A program made the translations under genes and the position numbers. From Dyadobacter sp. NIV53 (GTDB lineage Bacteria; Bacteroidota; Bacteroidia; Cytophagales; Spirosomataceae), in contig NZ_CP081299.1 in the NCBI RefSeq assembly GCF_019711195.1, positions 620,001 to 684,000 on the forward strand: 64,000 nt of DNA. The letters are read 5' to 3'. Position 1 is the stretch's first letter. Each line of letters starts with the position of its first letter. The notes beneath the pieces are model-generated. The model had not been told where the DNA came from and did not search any database. It worked only from the letters and a program-made list of their open reading frames with translations. Positions 29,719 through 39,715 of this stretch are shown piece by piece.

Positions 29719-30439
29719 TAAGCGCAAAAGCATTAATGAATGATTATGTATATCAATACACAACTTCCGGATTAATAAATCGTAACATAACAGTTAATTT
29801 GATTTGGTTGAACACTGATTACCGATAGTGAATGATATTAGGAGTACACGTTCATATGTGGGGTTACTTATAAAGTGAATTTGGAAAAATAAAAATTCAT
29901 TATAAATGTTTTTTTAATAAAACGGACAAATTGGTATTTGAAGCAGACATATTACAACATAGTAAAATTTAGTTTGGAAATTCACTTTTATTTTGATTCA
30001 AAGTATTTAAAGTAGCCGGACTTTTTGAATTAATAATTAGAAGTTTCATAAGTATCATCTTATAAAGTTTAGCTATTTAATTTATTCTGATTAATATCTT
30101 AATTTGCTATTAGTGTATGTAATTTACTAAATCAACGGGGTTGATATCTAAAATAAAATGCTTGAATTAAAATAGAAAATATTAATTTTTTACCTGAATA
30201 CGTCATCTTGTGGTTTGGTAAACTAACATGGAGTGAAAAATGGAAATCAGTTCAAAATAAGACTTAACCTTATACTATATACGCAATTACGTAAAATTAC
30301 GTAGTTCACTCACAAGTATTGAAAAATAATAAAATAGCTATCTGGTTTAAAATATATCTTGTAGTAAAATTTTATTGAAACATAATGGTATTTGTATGTT
30401 GTCCGGCACAAATATGGAAACGGCAGCCAGACCATGCCT

Positions 30440-30475
30440 AACAATCAGGTTTCAATTCTAAACAATCAGGTTTCA
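30440..30475. repeat. 15-base direct repeat, 21-base period
   Basis: AACAATCAGGTTTCA occurs at 30440-30454 and again at 30461-30475, just past the 3' end of the hybrid sensor gene. It shares the AATCAGG core with the repeats about 750 bases away, which argues for one binding protein rather than chance. Confidence 0.5.
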
Positions 30476-30497
30476 TTTTATAAATAATAATACTTTT

Positions 30498-33400
30498 TTA
30501 CTGTTCCTGATATTTTTGTGCATATTCCGAAGGACTCATGTGATACAAATCCCGGAAACATTTAGCAAAATAAGAAGGTGTATCAAAGCCCACCCGATAA
30601 GAAGTTTCAGTACTGTTTAATCCGGTTTTTAAAAAATGGGCAGCTCGTTTTAAACGATAATTACGGATCACATCATTAGCGGTCAGGCTGGTTACCGCTT
30701 TGACCTTCCGGTACAACGTTACACGGCTCATCCCCATCTCATTTGCCAGTTCTTCAACTCCATACGTATCAACATCCAGTTTCGCTTCCAACAGGGCATG
30801 CAGGCGCGTAAGAAAAGGATCCTCAGTTACCGCCGGCTCTTCATCCCGCCCGGCCGGAACTATGCTTTTATAAACCCATTCACGCAAACGCTGGCGCTGT
30901 TCAAGCAAATTAGCTACACGCAGCCGTAGTTCCTCCACATGAAAAGGTTTGGTAATATAATCATCCGCACCGGCAGAAAGGCCTTCCATCCTGCTTTCAT
31001 GTGTTGCCTTCGCAGTCAGTAAAATCACAGGAATATGGCTGGTCAATATGTCGGCCTTTAATGTTTGACAAAGCTTGAATCCACTCATTTCCGGCATCAG
31101 AACATCACTGATTATCAGATCCGGAATCATTTCCCTGGCCTGCTCTACGCCTGCCATTCCGTTAACTGAACGCAAAACGCGGTAATGTGCCGGAAAGCAC
31201 TCGATTATAAACTCCGCCATTTCATCATTATCTTCTACCAGTAGAACTGCCGGCGCATCCGCTTCGCTAAGATTTTTTTCAATGTTTTCTTCCTGATTGA
31301 CAGGTTGTTGCGAAGTCATGGCTGACTCAGCCACTTCCACGGGTTGATAAGGCAGCAGTACTAAAAATCGGCTGCCGCGCCCTGCCTGGCTTTCAACAGT
31401 AATATATCCTCCCTGCAATTGAACCAGTTCTTTTACCAGAGCCAGGCCAATTCCGGTACCTGTCTGCCTGCGGTTACCCGAAGAATCGGCCACCCTGTAA
31501 AACCGGTCAAAAATCCGATTTTGCTGATCCTGCGGAATACCTTTGCCCGTATCCATTACATGAAGCTTTATAAATGCCGAAGCGGTAAGTTCCACATGAA
31601 CCTGCCCGCCAACCGGTGTAAACTTGATCGCATTGGCGAGCAAATTGGATAAAATTGTATCCAGTTTGCCGGAATCAAACCAATATTGTCCCCGTACACT
31701 TTGATGATAGGTAATTTTCAGGCCTCCGCTTTCTGCCTGCTGGCTAAACTTTTCGATCAGCTGGCCGACAAACTCACTTAACTGTCCGCGTGTCTCTTCA
31801 ACGGACATAGCCTGTGCATCCAGTTTGGAAAGGTCTAGGAGCTGATTGATGAGTTCAAGTAAATGGCGGGCATTTCTACTAATTGAAACCAGGCGTTTGG
31901 AATATGGAGACTGCTGAAATTCGGGTATTAATGAATCTACCAGTGATAGAATTAGTGTTAAAGGTGTGCGCAATTCATGTGTGATGTTGGCAAAAAAGAG
32001 TGATTTTACCTCATCCATCATACGAAGCTGTTCCGCTTCCTTTTGTCTGAAATAAATCCGGACCATCCCGTAACACACTCCAATTACAATTAATGTATAC
32101 AAACTATACGCCCACCAGGTCGCCCACCAAGGTGGATTAACCGTAATTTCAAGCTTATTTATCTGCTTACTCCAGACGCCGGATGTGTTAGAGGCATTTA
32201 TAATTAATGTATAATTCCCTGGCCTCAATGCTGTGTAAATCGCCTGAGGCTCACTGGTATAAACCCATCCGCGCTCTAATCCCTTTAACCAGTAGCGATA
32301 TTGATTTTTAACCGGGCGGTTATACTGCATGGCTGCAAATCGTATTGTGATAAAATTCTGGTCATGATCGAGTATTATATGTGAGGTGGAATGTGAAGGC
32401 CTGTTTTTTAAAGTTTTTACTGATTTCAGCGCAACCGGTTTGTTATTGATTTTCACTGATGTAATCTGAACTTTTGGGTCGAAACGGTCAACTGAGTGTT
32501 GGCTGGGATTCAGGGATGATACTAACCAGCTTGAATTCAGGTCATATTTCCAAACTCCCATTCCGGCTGTTCCTAACCAAAGCACATCAGAGCTATCTAT
32601 CAACATACTAAGGCAGCATCCGGACGATTTATCAAATTCAGCAACAAGTTCGGGTCTGGAAATTTTCCGGTAGCGAAACAAATGCGGCCCATTGGCAAAA
32701 AAGACGTCCCCGCGGCTATCAGACGCAAAACATAGCTCTGTCGAGTCTTGTGTGGAAAGTGGGTAATAATGAAAACTTTCCCGCCCTGATTCCAGGACGA
32801 TCAGGCCTGACTGGAAACCAATCAACAATTCATTACCGGGACTGACGAATATCTTTTCAGGTGCATTGTTCATGTAAATTGCAGATATTTCATCAGGAAA
32901 TTTTACTTTGCTGAAAGCGTTCGCTGACTCATCATACTTTTCCAAACCAGAATCAGTTATTACCCAAATTATACCGTCTTTATCCTGAACAATGTCTCTT
33001 ACTAATTCATTATCAGCAAAATAAGAAGGCTTATCCAAACCATGAAGTACGGTATAAGCATTTGTACTCACGTCAATACTGACCAATGTAATGGCCTGCT
33101 CACCATTCAGTTTAAGTCCGAGCCATAGACAGTCGTTGCTGTCAATAAACATGGTTTCAATCATAGCACCTCCGAAGTGCTGTTTGTAAAATGCCAGATT
33201 TAAGAAGTTAATAAATGATTCATTACCAGGATCAAAAATATGTAGGTCAGACTCCTCAGAAAATATCCAGATCCTGCCCTTGGAATCCAGCTTTAATGTT
33301 TTTACAGGGGCAGATGACAAAGAGGTAATATCCGTTTCCTGTGAAAGAAATACCTTAAAGCTGCTACCATCAAACCGACATAACCCATCACTGGTTGCTA

Positions 33401-33623
33401 TCCAGATAAACCCCTTCAAATCCTGCAAAATAGATGATGTTATGCTATTGGTCAAGCTATTGTGATCGGAAATAATTTCCGGATCGGGAAGAAAATCCTG
33501 GGCCCGGATTTTTAAAATTAGTGCTGATGTAATACAGTATAGTGTACAGAAAAAGATCACTTTCTGCCGGAGGATTTTATCCGGAAACCAAATCAGCAAG
33601 TTGAACAGATTTGTATCTTTCAT
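30498..33623 (-). CDS. Hybrid two-component sensor/AraC regulator (HTCS), compact form
   Basis: One-protein signalling system of 1041 residues. Order: N-terminal membrane/signal segment (VIFFCTLYCITSALIL), a periplasmic Reg_prop beta-propeller (about 50-370, blades such as DLKGFIWIATSDGLCRFDG), a Y_Y_Y domain (about 420-490), a transmembrane helix (about 500-520), HisKA (His in ANITHELRTPLTL), HATPase (DTGKGI, GTGIGLALV), a receiver domain (Asp in LIISDVLMPEMSG, Lys in ITKPF) and a C-terminal AraC HTH (about 940-1041). Most HTCS proteins carry two propellers and exceed 1300 residues; this one has room for only one. Such sensors usually detect carbohydrate and control neighbouring genes; here both neighbours are large type IX cargo proteins. 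Confidence 0.93.
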   Translation of the reverse strand: MKDTNLFNLLIWFPDKILRQKVIFFCTLYCITSALILKIRAQDFLPDPEIISDHNSLTNSITSSILQDLKGFIWIATSDGLCRFDGSSFKVFLSQETDITSLSSAPVKTLKLDSKGRIWIFSEESDLHIFDPGNESFINFLNLAFYKQHFGGAMIETMFIDSNDCLWLGLKLNGEQAITLVSIDVSTNAYTVLHGLDKPSYFADNELVRDIVQDKDGIIWVITDSGLEKYDESANAFSKVKFPDEISAIYMNNAPEKIFVSPGNELLIGFQSGLIVLESGRESFHYYPLSTQDSTELCFASDSRGDVFFANGPHLFRYRKISRPELVAEFDKSSGCCLSMLIDSSDVLWLGTAGMGVWKYDLNSSWLVSSLNPSQHSVDRFDPKVQITSVKINNKPVALKSVKTLKNRPSHSTSHIILDHDQNFITIRFAAMQYNRPVKNQYRYWLKGLERGWVYTSEPQAIYTALRPGNYTLIINASNTSGVWSKQINKLEITVNPPWWATWWAYSLYTLIVIGVCYGMVRIYFRQKEAEQLRMMDEVKSLFFANITHELRTPLTLILSLVDSLIPEFQQSPYSKRLVSISRNARHLLELINQLLDLSKLDAQAMSVEETRGQLSEFVGQLIEKFSQQAESGGLKITYHQSVRGQYWFDSGKLDTILSNLLANAIKFTPVGGQVHVELTASAFIKLHVMDTGKGIPQDQQNRIFDRFYRVADSSGNRRQTGTGIGLALVKELVQLQGGYITVESQAGRGSRFLVLLPYQPVEVAESAMTSQQPVNQEENIEKNLSEADAPAVLLVEDNDEMAEFIIECFPAHYRVLRSVNGMAGVEQAREMIPDLIISDVLMPEMSGFKLCQTLKADILTSHIPVILLTAKATHESRMEGLSAGADDYITKPFHVEELRLRVANLLEQRQRLREWVYKSIVPAGRDEEPAVTEDPFLTRLHALLEAKLDVDTYGVEELANEMGMSRVTLYRKVKAVTSLTANDVIRNYRLKRAAHFLKTGLNSTETSYRVGFDTPSYFAKCFRDLYHMSPSEYAQKYQEQ

Positions 33624-34564
33624 TACACTTCCATGAAAATTAGCAGGGTTTAAAACGCACAGAGGTTTTAATCAATCAGCAAAACAGATCGCAGTTCTTA
33701 TCAGTTGCTCTTAAATTATTTTTTTTGTTCAGGCACAAATTTGCCTGTATAAACTTAGCTATTGCGGGTTAGATATCGCTTACCGGATAATAATTCAAAA
33801 ACTACACATTTATTACATAATAGTAAAGTAAATATTACATAAATAATATCTACTTCGACAATAGAATAAAATTATTATATCCTCTTAAATGGAAAAAATT
33901 ATTTAATTACTCAAAAAATATTTGCCTTAAATGCTACATTGTTTTACAAGTTATAATTACATAGACTTTTAAGGGTCTACAATTTTACAAAAGATAAAAA
34001 TAATTAAATTATAGCTATTTAATTACACTAAAAAACATCGAATAAAATATACTTAAAAATTATTATTTCAAATACGATTTACATCTTTATTTACGCACAT
34101 ACAAAACTAATTTTACTAAAACTTAGCCATAAAAAAAATAACATAAATTAGTCCTTTACACTTAATAACTTTACAGATAAAATCAGAATATTGTTCTTAT
34201 TTTTATGAATATATTTTACATTAGTTTTGCTTTATATAATTTATTAATCACTCCCTAAATAAATATGACAACAATAGATATCCAATCCAGCGATGATTTA
34301 CCCATTGCAAAAAAAGCTCTTCAAAGCTTATTTTTATAATTGATTCGGGCAAAAAAGATAATAGGAAGTGAAATTATTAATTTCCGGTTACAATAAAGTT
34401 TTTATATCCGGAGTGTTATTATTAAAAAATAAGATCATTTTTTTATCATAACACATTACGTATATCATTGATTACTGGAAAGTCTTTTTTTGGTCTGCTT
34501 CAAATTTGTTTTTTACCATCACAATGTTTTAACCCCTTTTACACAATTCCTAAAATCCCCTGTT
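33624..34564. other. AT-rich divergent control region
   Basis: About 940 very AT-rich bases between the divergent HTCS and kelch-protein genes, so both promoters should lie here. It holds one TAGTTTTG box (34222-34229), a match to the Bacteroidota TAnnTTTG -7 element, and one 24-codon frame just after it (listed separately). Nothing else is recognisable. Confidence 0.45.
34265..34339 (+). CDS. Possible micro-ORF, 24 residues
   Basis: ATG-started frame reading MTTIDIQSSDDLPIAKKALQ and then four more residues before TAA. It begins 36 bases after a TAGTTTTG promoter-like box. The pattern (a short beta start, then KKALQSL-type helix) recalls the N-terminus of small Bacteroidota antitoxin-like proteins, so it may be a truncated remnant or a leader peptide for the kelch gene. 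Support is weak. Confidence 0.25.
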   Translation: MTTIDIQSSDDLPIAKKALQSLFL

Positions 34565-37030
34565 ATGAAAATCCTCTATTCAATCACTCATTCAAAATTT
34601 AAATTTTCTTTTTTCAATTCCTTTTGCAAGCCTGCCGTTTATACTCTTTTCTTTATTATTATACATATATCTGCTTTTGGGCAGTGGACCAGAAAAGCAG
34701 ATGAACTGAGACAACGAGCCGAAGGTATTAATGCGGTATATCAAAACAAACTTTACGTATTTGGTGGTTTTTATAACAATCCGGTTATTGAAAAAACCAA
34801 TGAAGTATATGATATTGCAACCGATAAGTGGAGCAAAATTGCTTCATTTCCAGTTGGCAAAGAAATTACCCATCAGGGCCTGGTATTGGTTGATGACAAT
34901 ATCTGGCTGATTGGCGGAAGGGCCATCGATGCACACGGACCGGCAAGCAGCCAGGTGATCATTTATAATATTACCACCAACACCTGGTCTAACGGTCCGG
35001 AACTTATTGACCCGGCTACCGGGATCCCGTTCCCGATGGGAGCTGGAGGTTACGTTTTAGTAGGCCGTACCATTCATGTGTTTGGCGGTTTTGGCCCCAC
35101 ACTTTGCGACGATCAGGCGACACTTCACTTAACTATTGATGTGGACCAATACAATGCAAATCGTGCAACAACAACCTGGGAGAACAAATTGGCTCCAATG
35201 CCTATTCCACGAAACCATATAAGTTATGTCGTTCTGGGTGGTAAAATATATGCACTTGGTGGACAGTTTAAACATGATTGCGGAGCAGCAGACCAAAAAT
35301 ACTGTCACGTTTATGATCCTGCGACAAATATCTGGACAAGGTTAACTGACCTGCCCATTCAACGTTCACATGCCGAAGGTTCTACTTTTGCAGTTGATGG
35401 AAAAATATTTCTGGTTGCAGGCCAGGGTGTAAATAATGCAACCCAAAATACGGTTTACCAATTTACACCTCAATCCAATAATGGGCTTGGCGCATGGACA
35501 AACCTGACTGCGTATAAATTACCCGGTAGTTTTCTGGGACTATCGGCTAAGCTGGCGGCAAATAAATTCATTATCACCAACGGTGCGCTGAACCAATACA
35601 ACAATGAGCGCAAAGAAACTTATATAGCTACTGTTGCAAGAAGCAGTGCAAGAACATTGGGATTTGGAAGTGCCTGTATTTCGCAAAATGCAGGAGATGG
35701 CACAAATATAAAGGCGCGTAATTTGCTTTACTCCATTGAAGACACCGCTCCTTACACACTTACTTCTGATGCTAACTGGCTTACAGTTTCGAGGAACGGA
35801 GTTGGCGTAGCTACTCTAAATGGAATTGATGTTGAAGTTAATATCAACACAGTTGGTTTGGCTCCCGGTTCTTACAAAGGAACCATCACAGCCAGGGCAG
35901 CTGCGACTGCTTCCACTGCATCGTTTTGTGTAAACCTGAATGTTACTTCTTCCTCCGGATACGGCCTTACCGTTACTCCTGTGGGAAATGGCAAAATTCT
36001 TAAAAATCCTGATCAGCCGGTATACCCGGTAAACAGTGTAGTTGCATTGAATGCAGTACCCGATTCAGGCTGGAAATTTAACGGCTGGACGGGCGACCTT
36101 GTGACCACCAGTAATCCAATTGATGTAACTATGGACAGAAATCTAGCCATAACTGCCACGTTCATAGAGGATGTAAAGCCGCCGATCGACCCGCCAGTAG
36201 ATCCGCCAACTCCACCGGTGAGCCTTGTCAGCAACATCAGTACTGCAACCGGAAGAGTTTACCGGCTTACAACTTTAACCACAACCAAAGCTTTTTATAC
36301 TGATCGGGCTTATCCGATAACGTCCGTACCTGCATCGCTGGTAAATGCTTCCCTCATCCAAACGCCCAATGATGACAAGAAGAATGCAACCTCATCAGTA
36401 TTTTCCTTTAATTTAAGCAGGCCCGCAACTGTTTATATTGCTTATGATCCGCGTGCAACTGTGCTGCCTGCCTGGCTTCAGGGCTGGCAAAAACTTACCG
36501 ATATTATTGGATTGCAAGATCCGCTGATCAGTTATTTTTCACTTTACAGCAAAACCTTTCCTGCGGGAAAAGTAACATTGGGCGGAAACATGGCAAGCCC
36601 TGCAAAAGGAACCCAGGGCAATTATTTTGTTATAGCCAAAGACATAACAGCTCCTGGCGCAGCTCCCAGAATTGCTGCTGGTGAAAATAATCCCAATCCG
36701 TTGGTTGCATTGGAAAATCCAAAAAAAGTAGTTCTTGAAAATATTATAGGAACCGCGGATATTAAACCTGTAATATATCCAAATCCTGTACAGGAATCTT
36801 TCCGTATTGTTTTTCCCGAAAATTATAAAGGATTACAGGAAATACGAATTGTAGATACAAAGGGCAACACGTTCAAACTCAGAAAACCGGATCTCAGATC
36901 ATCAGGTAATGTGACTGATGTGAATATTGGCCAATTTTCACTAAAACCAGGTTTGTACTCGGTAGCTGTTATATCAGTTGATGGTAAAAAAGATGTAATC
37001 AGAATTATGGCCGGACAAAAAGATAATTAA
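34565..37030 (+). CDS. Kelch-repeat type IX-secreted protein with BACON-like and InlB-like domains
   Basis: 821-residue exported protein. After a signal ending near HISAFGQ come kelch repeats (about 45-350; LYVFGGFYNNPVIEKTNEVY, DNIWLIGGRAIDAHG), a BACON-like domain (SDANWLTVSRNGVGV; about 385-485), an InlB-like 'GWTG' repeat (GWKFNGWTGDLV), a proline linker (PPIDPPVDPPTPP), a beta-rich domain with bulky aromatic residues (about 555-700) and a type IX sorting domain starting VIYPNPVQESFRI. The start at MKILYSITHSKF is preferred over an upstream in-frame codon. It is divergent from the HTCS gene, which makes it a likely target. Carbohydrate or surface binding is inferred from the folds only. 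Confidence 0.87.
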   Translation: MKILYSITHSKFKFSFFNSFCKPAVYTLFFIIIHISAFGQWTRKADELRQRAEGINAVYQNKLYVFGGFYNNPVIEKTNEVYDIATDKWSKIASFPVGKEITHQGLVLVDDNIWLIGGRAIDAHGPASSQVIIYNITTNTWSNGPELIDPATGIPFPMGAGGYVLVGRTIHVFGGFGPTLCDDQATLHLTIDVDQYNANRATTTWENKLAPMPIPRNHISYVVLGGKIYALGGQFKHDCGAADQKYCHVYDPATNIWTRLTDLPIQRSHAEGSTFAVDGKIFLVAGQGVNNATQNTVYQFTPQSNNGLGAWTNLTAYKLPGSFLGLSAKLAANKFIITNGALNQYNNERKETYIATVARSSARTLGFGSACISQNAGDGTNIKARNLLYSIEDTAPYTLTSDANWLTVSRNGVGVATLNGIDVEVNINTVGLAPGSYKGTITARAAATASTASFCVNLNVTSSSGYGLTVTPVGNGKILKNPDQPVYPVNSVVALNAVPDSGWKFNGWTGDLVTTSNPIDVTMDRNLAITATFIEDVKPPIDPPVDPPTPPVSLVSNISTATGRVYRLTTLTTTKAFYTDRAYPITSVPASLVNASLIQTPNDDKKNATSSVFSFNLSRPATVYIAYDPRATVLPAWLQGWQKLTDIIGLQDPLISYFSLYSKTFPAGKVTLGGNMASPAKGTQGNYFVIAKDITAPGAAPRIAAGENNPNPLVALENPKKVVLENIIGTADIKPVIYPNPVQESFRIVFPENYKGLQEIRIVDTKGNTFKLRKPDLRSSGNVTDVNIGQFSLKPGLYSVAVISVDGKKDVIRIMAGQKDN

Positions 37031-37032
37031 GT

Positions 37033-37770
37033 TCAATAAGCAAAGGATGCGCTTCGTACCAGATCGGCCATATTCCGGGAATGTGTTTTGCGAAAAAGAC
37101 TGCTTCTGTGATTTTTTACGGTGTTGATACTGATGTGCAGCCGGTCGGCGATTTCCTTACTGCTTAAACCATTAACGATAAGCTGAATTACTTCCGTTTC
37201 ACGCGCTGTGAGCTCCTGGTCCTGATCCAGGGGCACATAGCTGCTGATGCGCTGGTAACCAAGTTCGTTTATCCTGTACCATTCGAGTTGAATATGATTA
37301 AAACGCTGTTCTGAAGTAACTTCCCGAAATAACGTAAACCGGTTTATGCGGCCGGTTTCATCGGGATAATACATGCTTTCCTCATGCAAAACGATATATC
37401 GGTTTCGTCTTAAAAAACGATACTGAACAATAAACCGGTACTGAAATATTTCGCTTTCAGGAGTTTGCTTAATTACCTCCCTGACCCTATGCCGGATACG
37501 CTGATAAGGCTCAAAATCGTCGGGATGAATAAGACGTTTTAAATCGTTAAAATCCTTGCGGGCTAATTCCTCATCCCGAAAACCAAAAAAGGCAGCACTG
37601 TTACGGCTCAAAAACTGAGGGCCTGGTTCGGCTCCGCAACGGCTTATTACATATCCGGGAAATAAAAATTCCAGCATATATAAATTGTTAAAAGAATGAT
37701 GATTGGAAAAATCCGGTGTGGGGACGGTAAGCGGTGCGTAGCCGGGCTTATCAGGCTTTTCTTTTTTCAC
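37033..37770 (-). CDS. PAS-LuxR transcriptional regulator
   Basis: 245 residues: a PAS-like sensor region (about 30-165; the piece FFGFRDEELARKDFNDLKRL is typical of PAS_3 folds) and a C-terminal LuxR/GerE HTH (LTARETEVIQLIVNGLSSKE, then IADRLHISINTVKNH). No receiver domain is present, so it is not a classical response regulator. The start is GTG. It abuts the convergent kelch gene with 2 bases between stops. A perfect 18-base palindrome lies 54 bases upstream of its start. Confidence 0.87.
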   Translation of the reverse strand: MKKEKPDKPGYAPLTVPTPDFSNHHSFNNLYMLEFLFPGYVISRCGAEPGPQFLSRNSAAFFGFRDEELARKDFNDLKRLIHPDDFEPYQRIRHRVREVIKQTPESEIFQYRFIVQYRFLRRNRYIVLHEESMYYPDETGRINRFTLFREVTSEQRFNHIQLEWYRINELGYQRISSYVPLDQDQELTARETEVIQLIVNGLSSKEIADRLHISINTVKNHRSSLFRKTHSRNMADLVRSASFAY

Positions 37771-37823
37771 AACCCAAAATGATTAAAATGAATAAATAAA
37801 TCTTCGCTATTCAAATTAAAAAT

Positions 37824-37946
37824 TATGTGTACGTACACATATTTTAATTCAAATTTATCACTTTTTAATAAATTATAATGATAATTAATATATTTTAGTA
37901 TCAATTCACCTGAAAAGGTAAACTTAAATATGTGTATATACTTATA
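37824..37946. promoter_or_regulatory. Palindromic operator pair upstream of the PAS-LuxR gene
   Basis: TATGTGTACGTACACATA at 37824-37841 is a perfect 18-base palindrome. A related site TATGTGTATATACTTATA (two mismatched pairs) lies at 37929-37946, about 105 bases away. The size suits a MarR- or LuxR-type dimer, and both such genes flank it. Confidence 0.6.
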
Positions 37947-37963
37947 TTTTTTTACTAAAAAAT

Positions 37964-38452
37964 TCAGGAAGGATTATCCTTACCGTTCCGGATTTTATCC
38001 AGAATCATATTTAAAAGTACCAGTTCGCCCGATTCAAGATGAGAAAGCAGGTTGTTGATTTCGTGCACACGACTTTCCACTGTACTTAGCAAATCCAATC
38101 CTTTTTGCGTAATGGTTATGTCGACAGAACGTTTATCGGTGAGAGACGGCCGGCATTCAATAAGTTTCTTCTTTTGCAGTTTTTCAGTAATACGAGACAC
38201 ATTTGATGATTTATCCATCATTCTTTCCTTCACAGCATTGACATTAACCGGCTTCCCCTTTTGTCCGCGCAAAATACGCAGCAGATTGTGCTGGGGCCAT
38301 GTAATTCCAAAGGATTTAAAAAAATCACTATGTGCTGTTTTCAGCCAGGTTCCTGTATAGATAAGGTTTATTCCTGCTTTGGAAAGTTCGTTTCGGAATG
38401 TGTATTGCTGTATTTCGTCTTCAATTCTGTTAAATTGGTTTTCAGCACTCAT
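37964..38452 (-). CDS. MarR family transcriptional regulator
   Basis: 162-residue winged-helix regulator. The core shows GITWPQHNLLRILRGQKG (helix 2-3), VKERMMDKSSNVSRITEKL (recognition helix region) and the wing TDKRSVDITITQKGLDLL with the conserved D-x-R. It lies in tandem upstream of the PAS-LuxR gene, separated by about 190 AT-rich bases holding the operator-like palindromes. Ligand unknown. Confidence 0.9.
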   Translation of the reverse strand: MSAENQFNRIEDEIQQYTFRNELSKAGINLIYTGTWLKTAHSDFFKSFGITWPQHNLLRILRGQKGKPVNVNAVKERMMDKSSNVSRITEKLQKKKLIECRPSLTDKRSVDITITQKGLDLLSTVESRVHEINNLLSHLESGELVLLNMILDKIRNGKDNPS

Positions 38453-38666
38453 AGATCAGGGCTTAATGGTTTGCTGTTGAAAGTCTGATATCAATTCAAA
38501 ATTAATATTTAATTCAAAACCTCAGGAATTAATGCTGCTTATTCCATCATTTCGCCGGTAACCACTTGTTTATCAATATTTAGTACAAAAGAACTATTTC
38601 CCGCGGCAATAGCGCCATATACTTTTGCAGTGTAAATAATTCAAATTAACCTTTAAATATTGTATT

Positions 38667-39715
38667 ATGAATTGGAATAACCTGGGCGGCATTTTTGACG
38701 TCAAAGCTGGTTTGTCGGCAGTGTCATGGAAACCTGACCGTTTGGATATTTTGTCGGTAGCCGGCAGTTCTGTCTGGCACAAAGCATGGGATTCGGGCAG
38801 CTGGTACCCCTCTCCTGCTGACTGGGGAAACCTGGGAGGAAAGTTTGATTTTGACACCGATGTGGCAGCAGTCTCATGGGGAAAAGACCGGCTGGACATT
38901 TTTGGAATGGCAGGAAATTCCGTCTGGCATAAAGCATGGGACGGAAGCCAGTGGTATCCTTCTCCGGACGGATGGAATAACCTCGGAGGAAAATTTGATC
39001 CCGGAACAAAACTGACAGCCGTATCATGGGGAAATAACCGGCTGGATATTTTTGCATTGGCAGGCCAGTCAATCTGGCACAAAGCATGGGATACAAACCA
39101 ATGGTACCCTTCTCCGGATGGATGGAATAATCTCGGAGGAAAATTCAATCCCGGCACCAGTATTTCTGCTGTATCATGGGACAAAGGCCGGCTGGATATT
39201 TTTGCGATGGCGGGCAACTCCATCTGGCAAAAAACATGGGATACAAATCAATGGTACCCTTCACCCACTGACTGGACTAATCTGGGTGGCAGCTTCGACC
39301 AGCTCACCAGTATTTCTGCTGTTTCATGGGCTAAAAACCGGCTCGATATTTTTGCGCTGGCAGGAAATTCTATCTGGCAAAAAACCTGGGACACAAACCA
39401 ATGGTATCCCTCTCACAGCGACTGGACCAATCTGGGAGGTATTTTTGATCAGGGAACAAGTATTGCTACCGTTTCATGGGATAAAAACCGGCTCGATATT
39501 TTTGCTTTGGCTGGTAATTCGGTTTGGCACAAGGCGTGGGATACAAATCAATGGTATCCTTCTCACAGTGACTGGTATAATCTGGGTGGCTACTTTGATA
39601 AAGGAACCCGGCTCTCGGCGGTATCCTGGGCAAAAAACCGGCTCGATATCTTTGCGCATGCGGGTCATTCCGTTTGGCATAAAGCCTGGGACGGTAGTCG
39701 CTGGTGGCCATATGA
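38667..39715 (+). repeat. Seven 150-base tandem repeats encoding propeller blades
   Basis: The DNA follows the protein repeats with a period of 150 bases. Blades 3-6 are closest to each other, while the first and last diverge at their ends, as expected for expansion by unequal exchange. Wholly within the coding region; long frames in other phases here are artefacts of the repeat. Confidence 0.85.

Larger units (their letters stand above)
29323..30497. other. Long AT-rich control region upstream of the giant secreted protein
   Basis: About 1.2 kb without a credible gene on either strand. It contains two sets of direct repeats (listed separately), both built on ATCAGG/CCTGAT, and otherwise very AT-rich sequence. 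Its size and repeats suggest a regulated promoter region with a long leader. Confidence 0.5.

Noticed and set aside
38594..39223. Long frames in other phases over the propeller repeats, both strands
   Set aside because: The 150-base repeat copies any stop-free phase seven times, so long shadow frames arise automatically.
38667..39715. Possible CRISPR-like periodic array
   Set aside because: Period 150 bases with conserved protein-coding repeats and no variable unique spacers.
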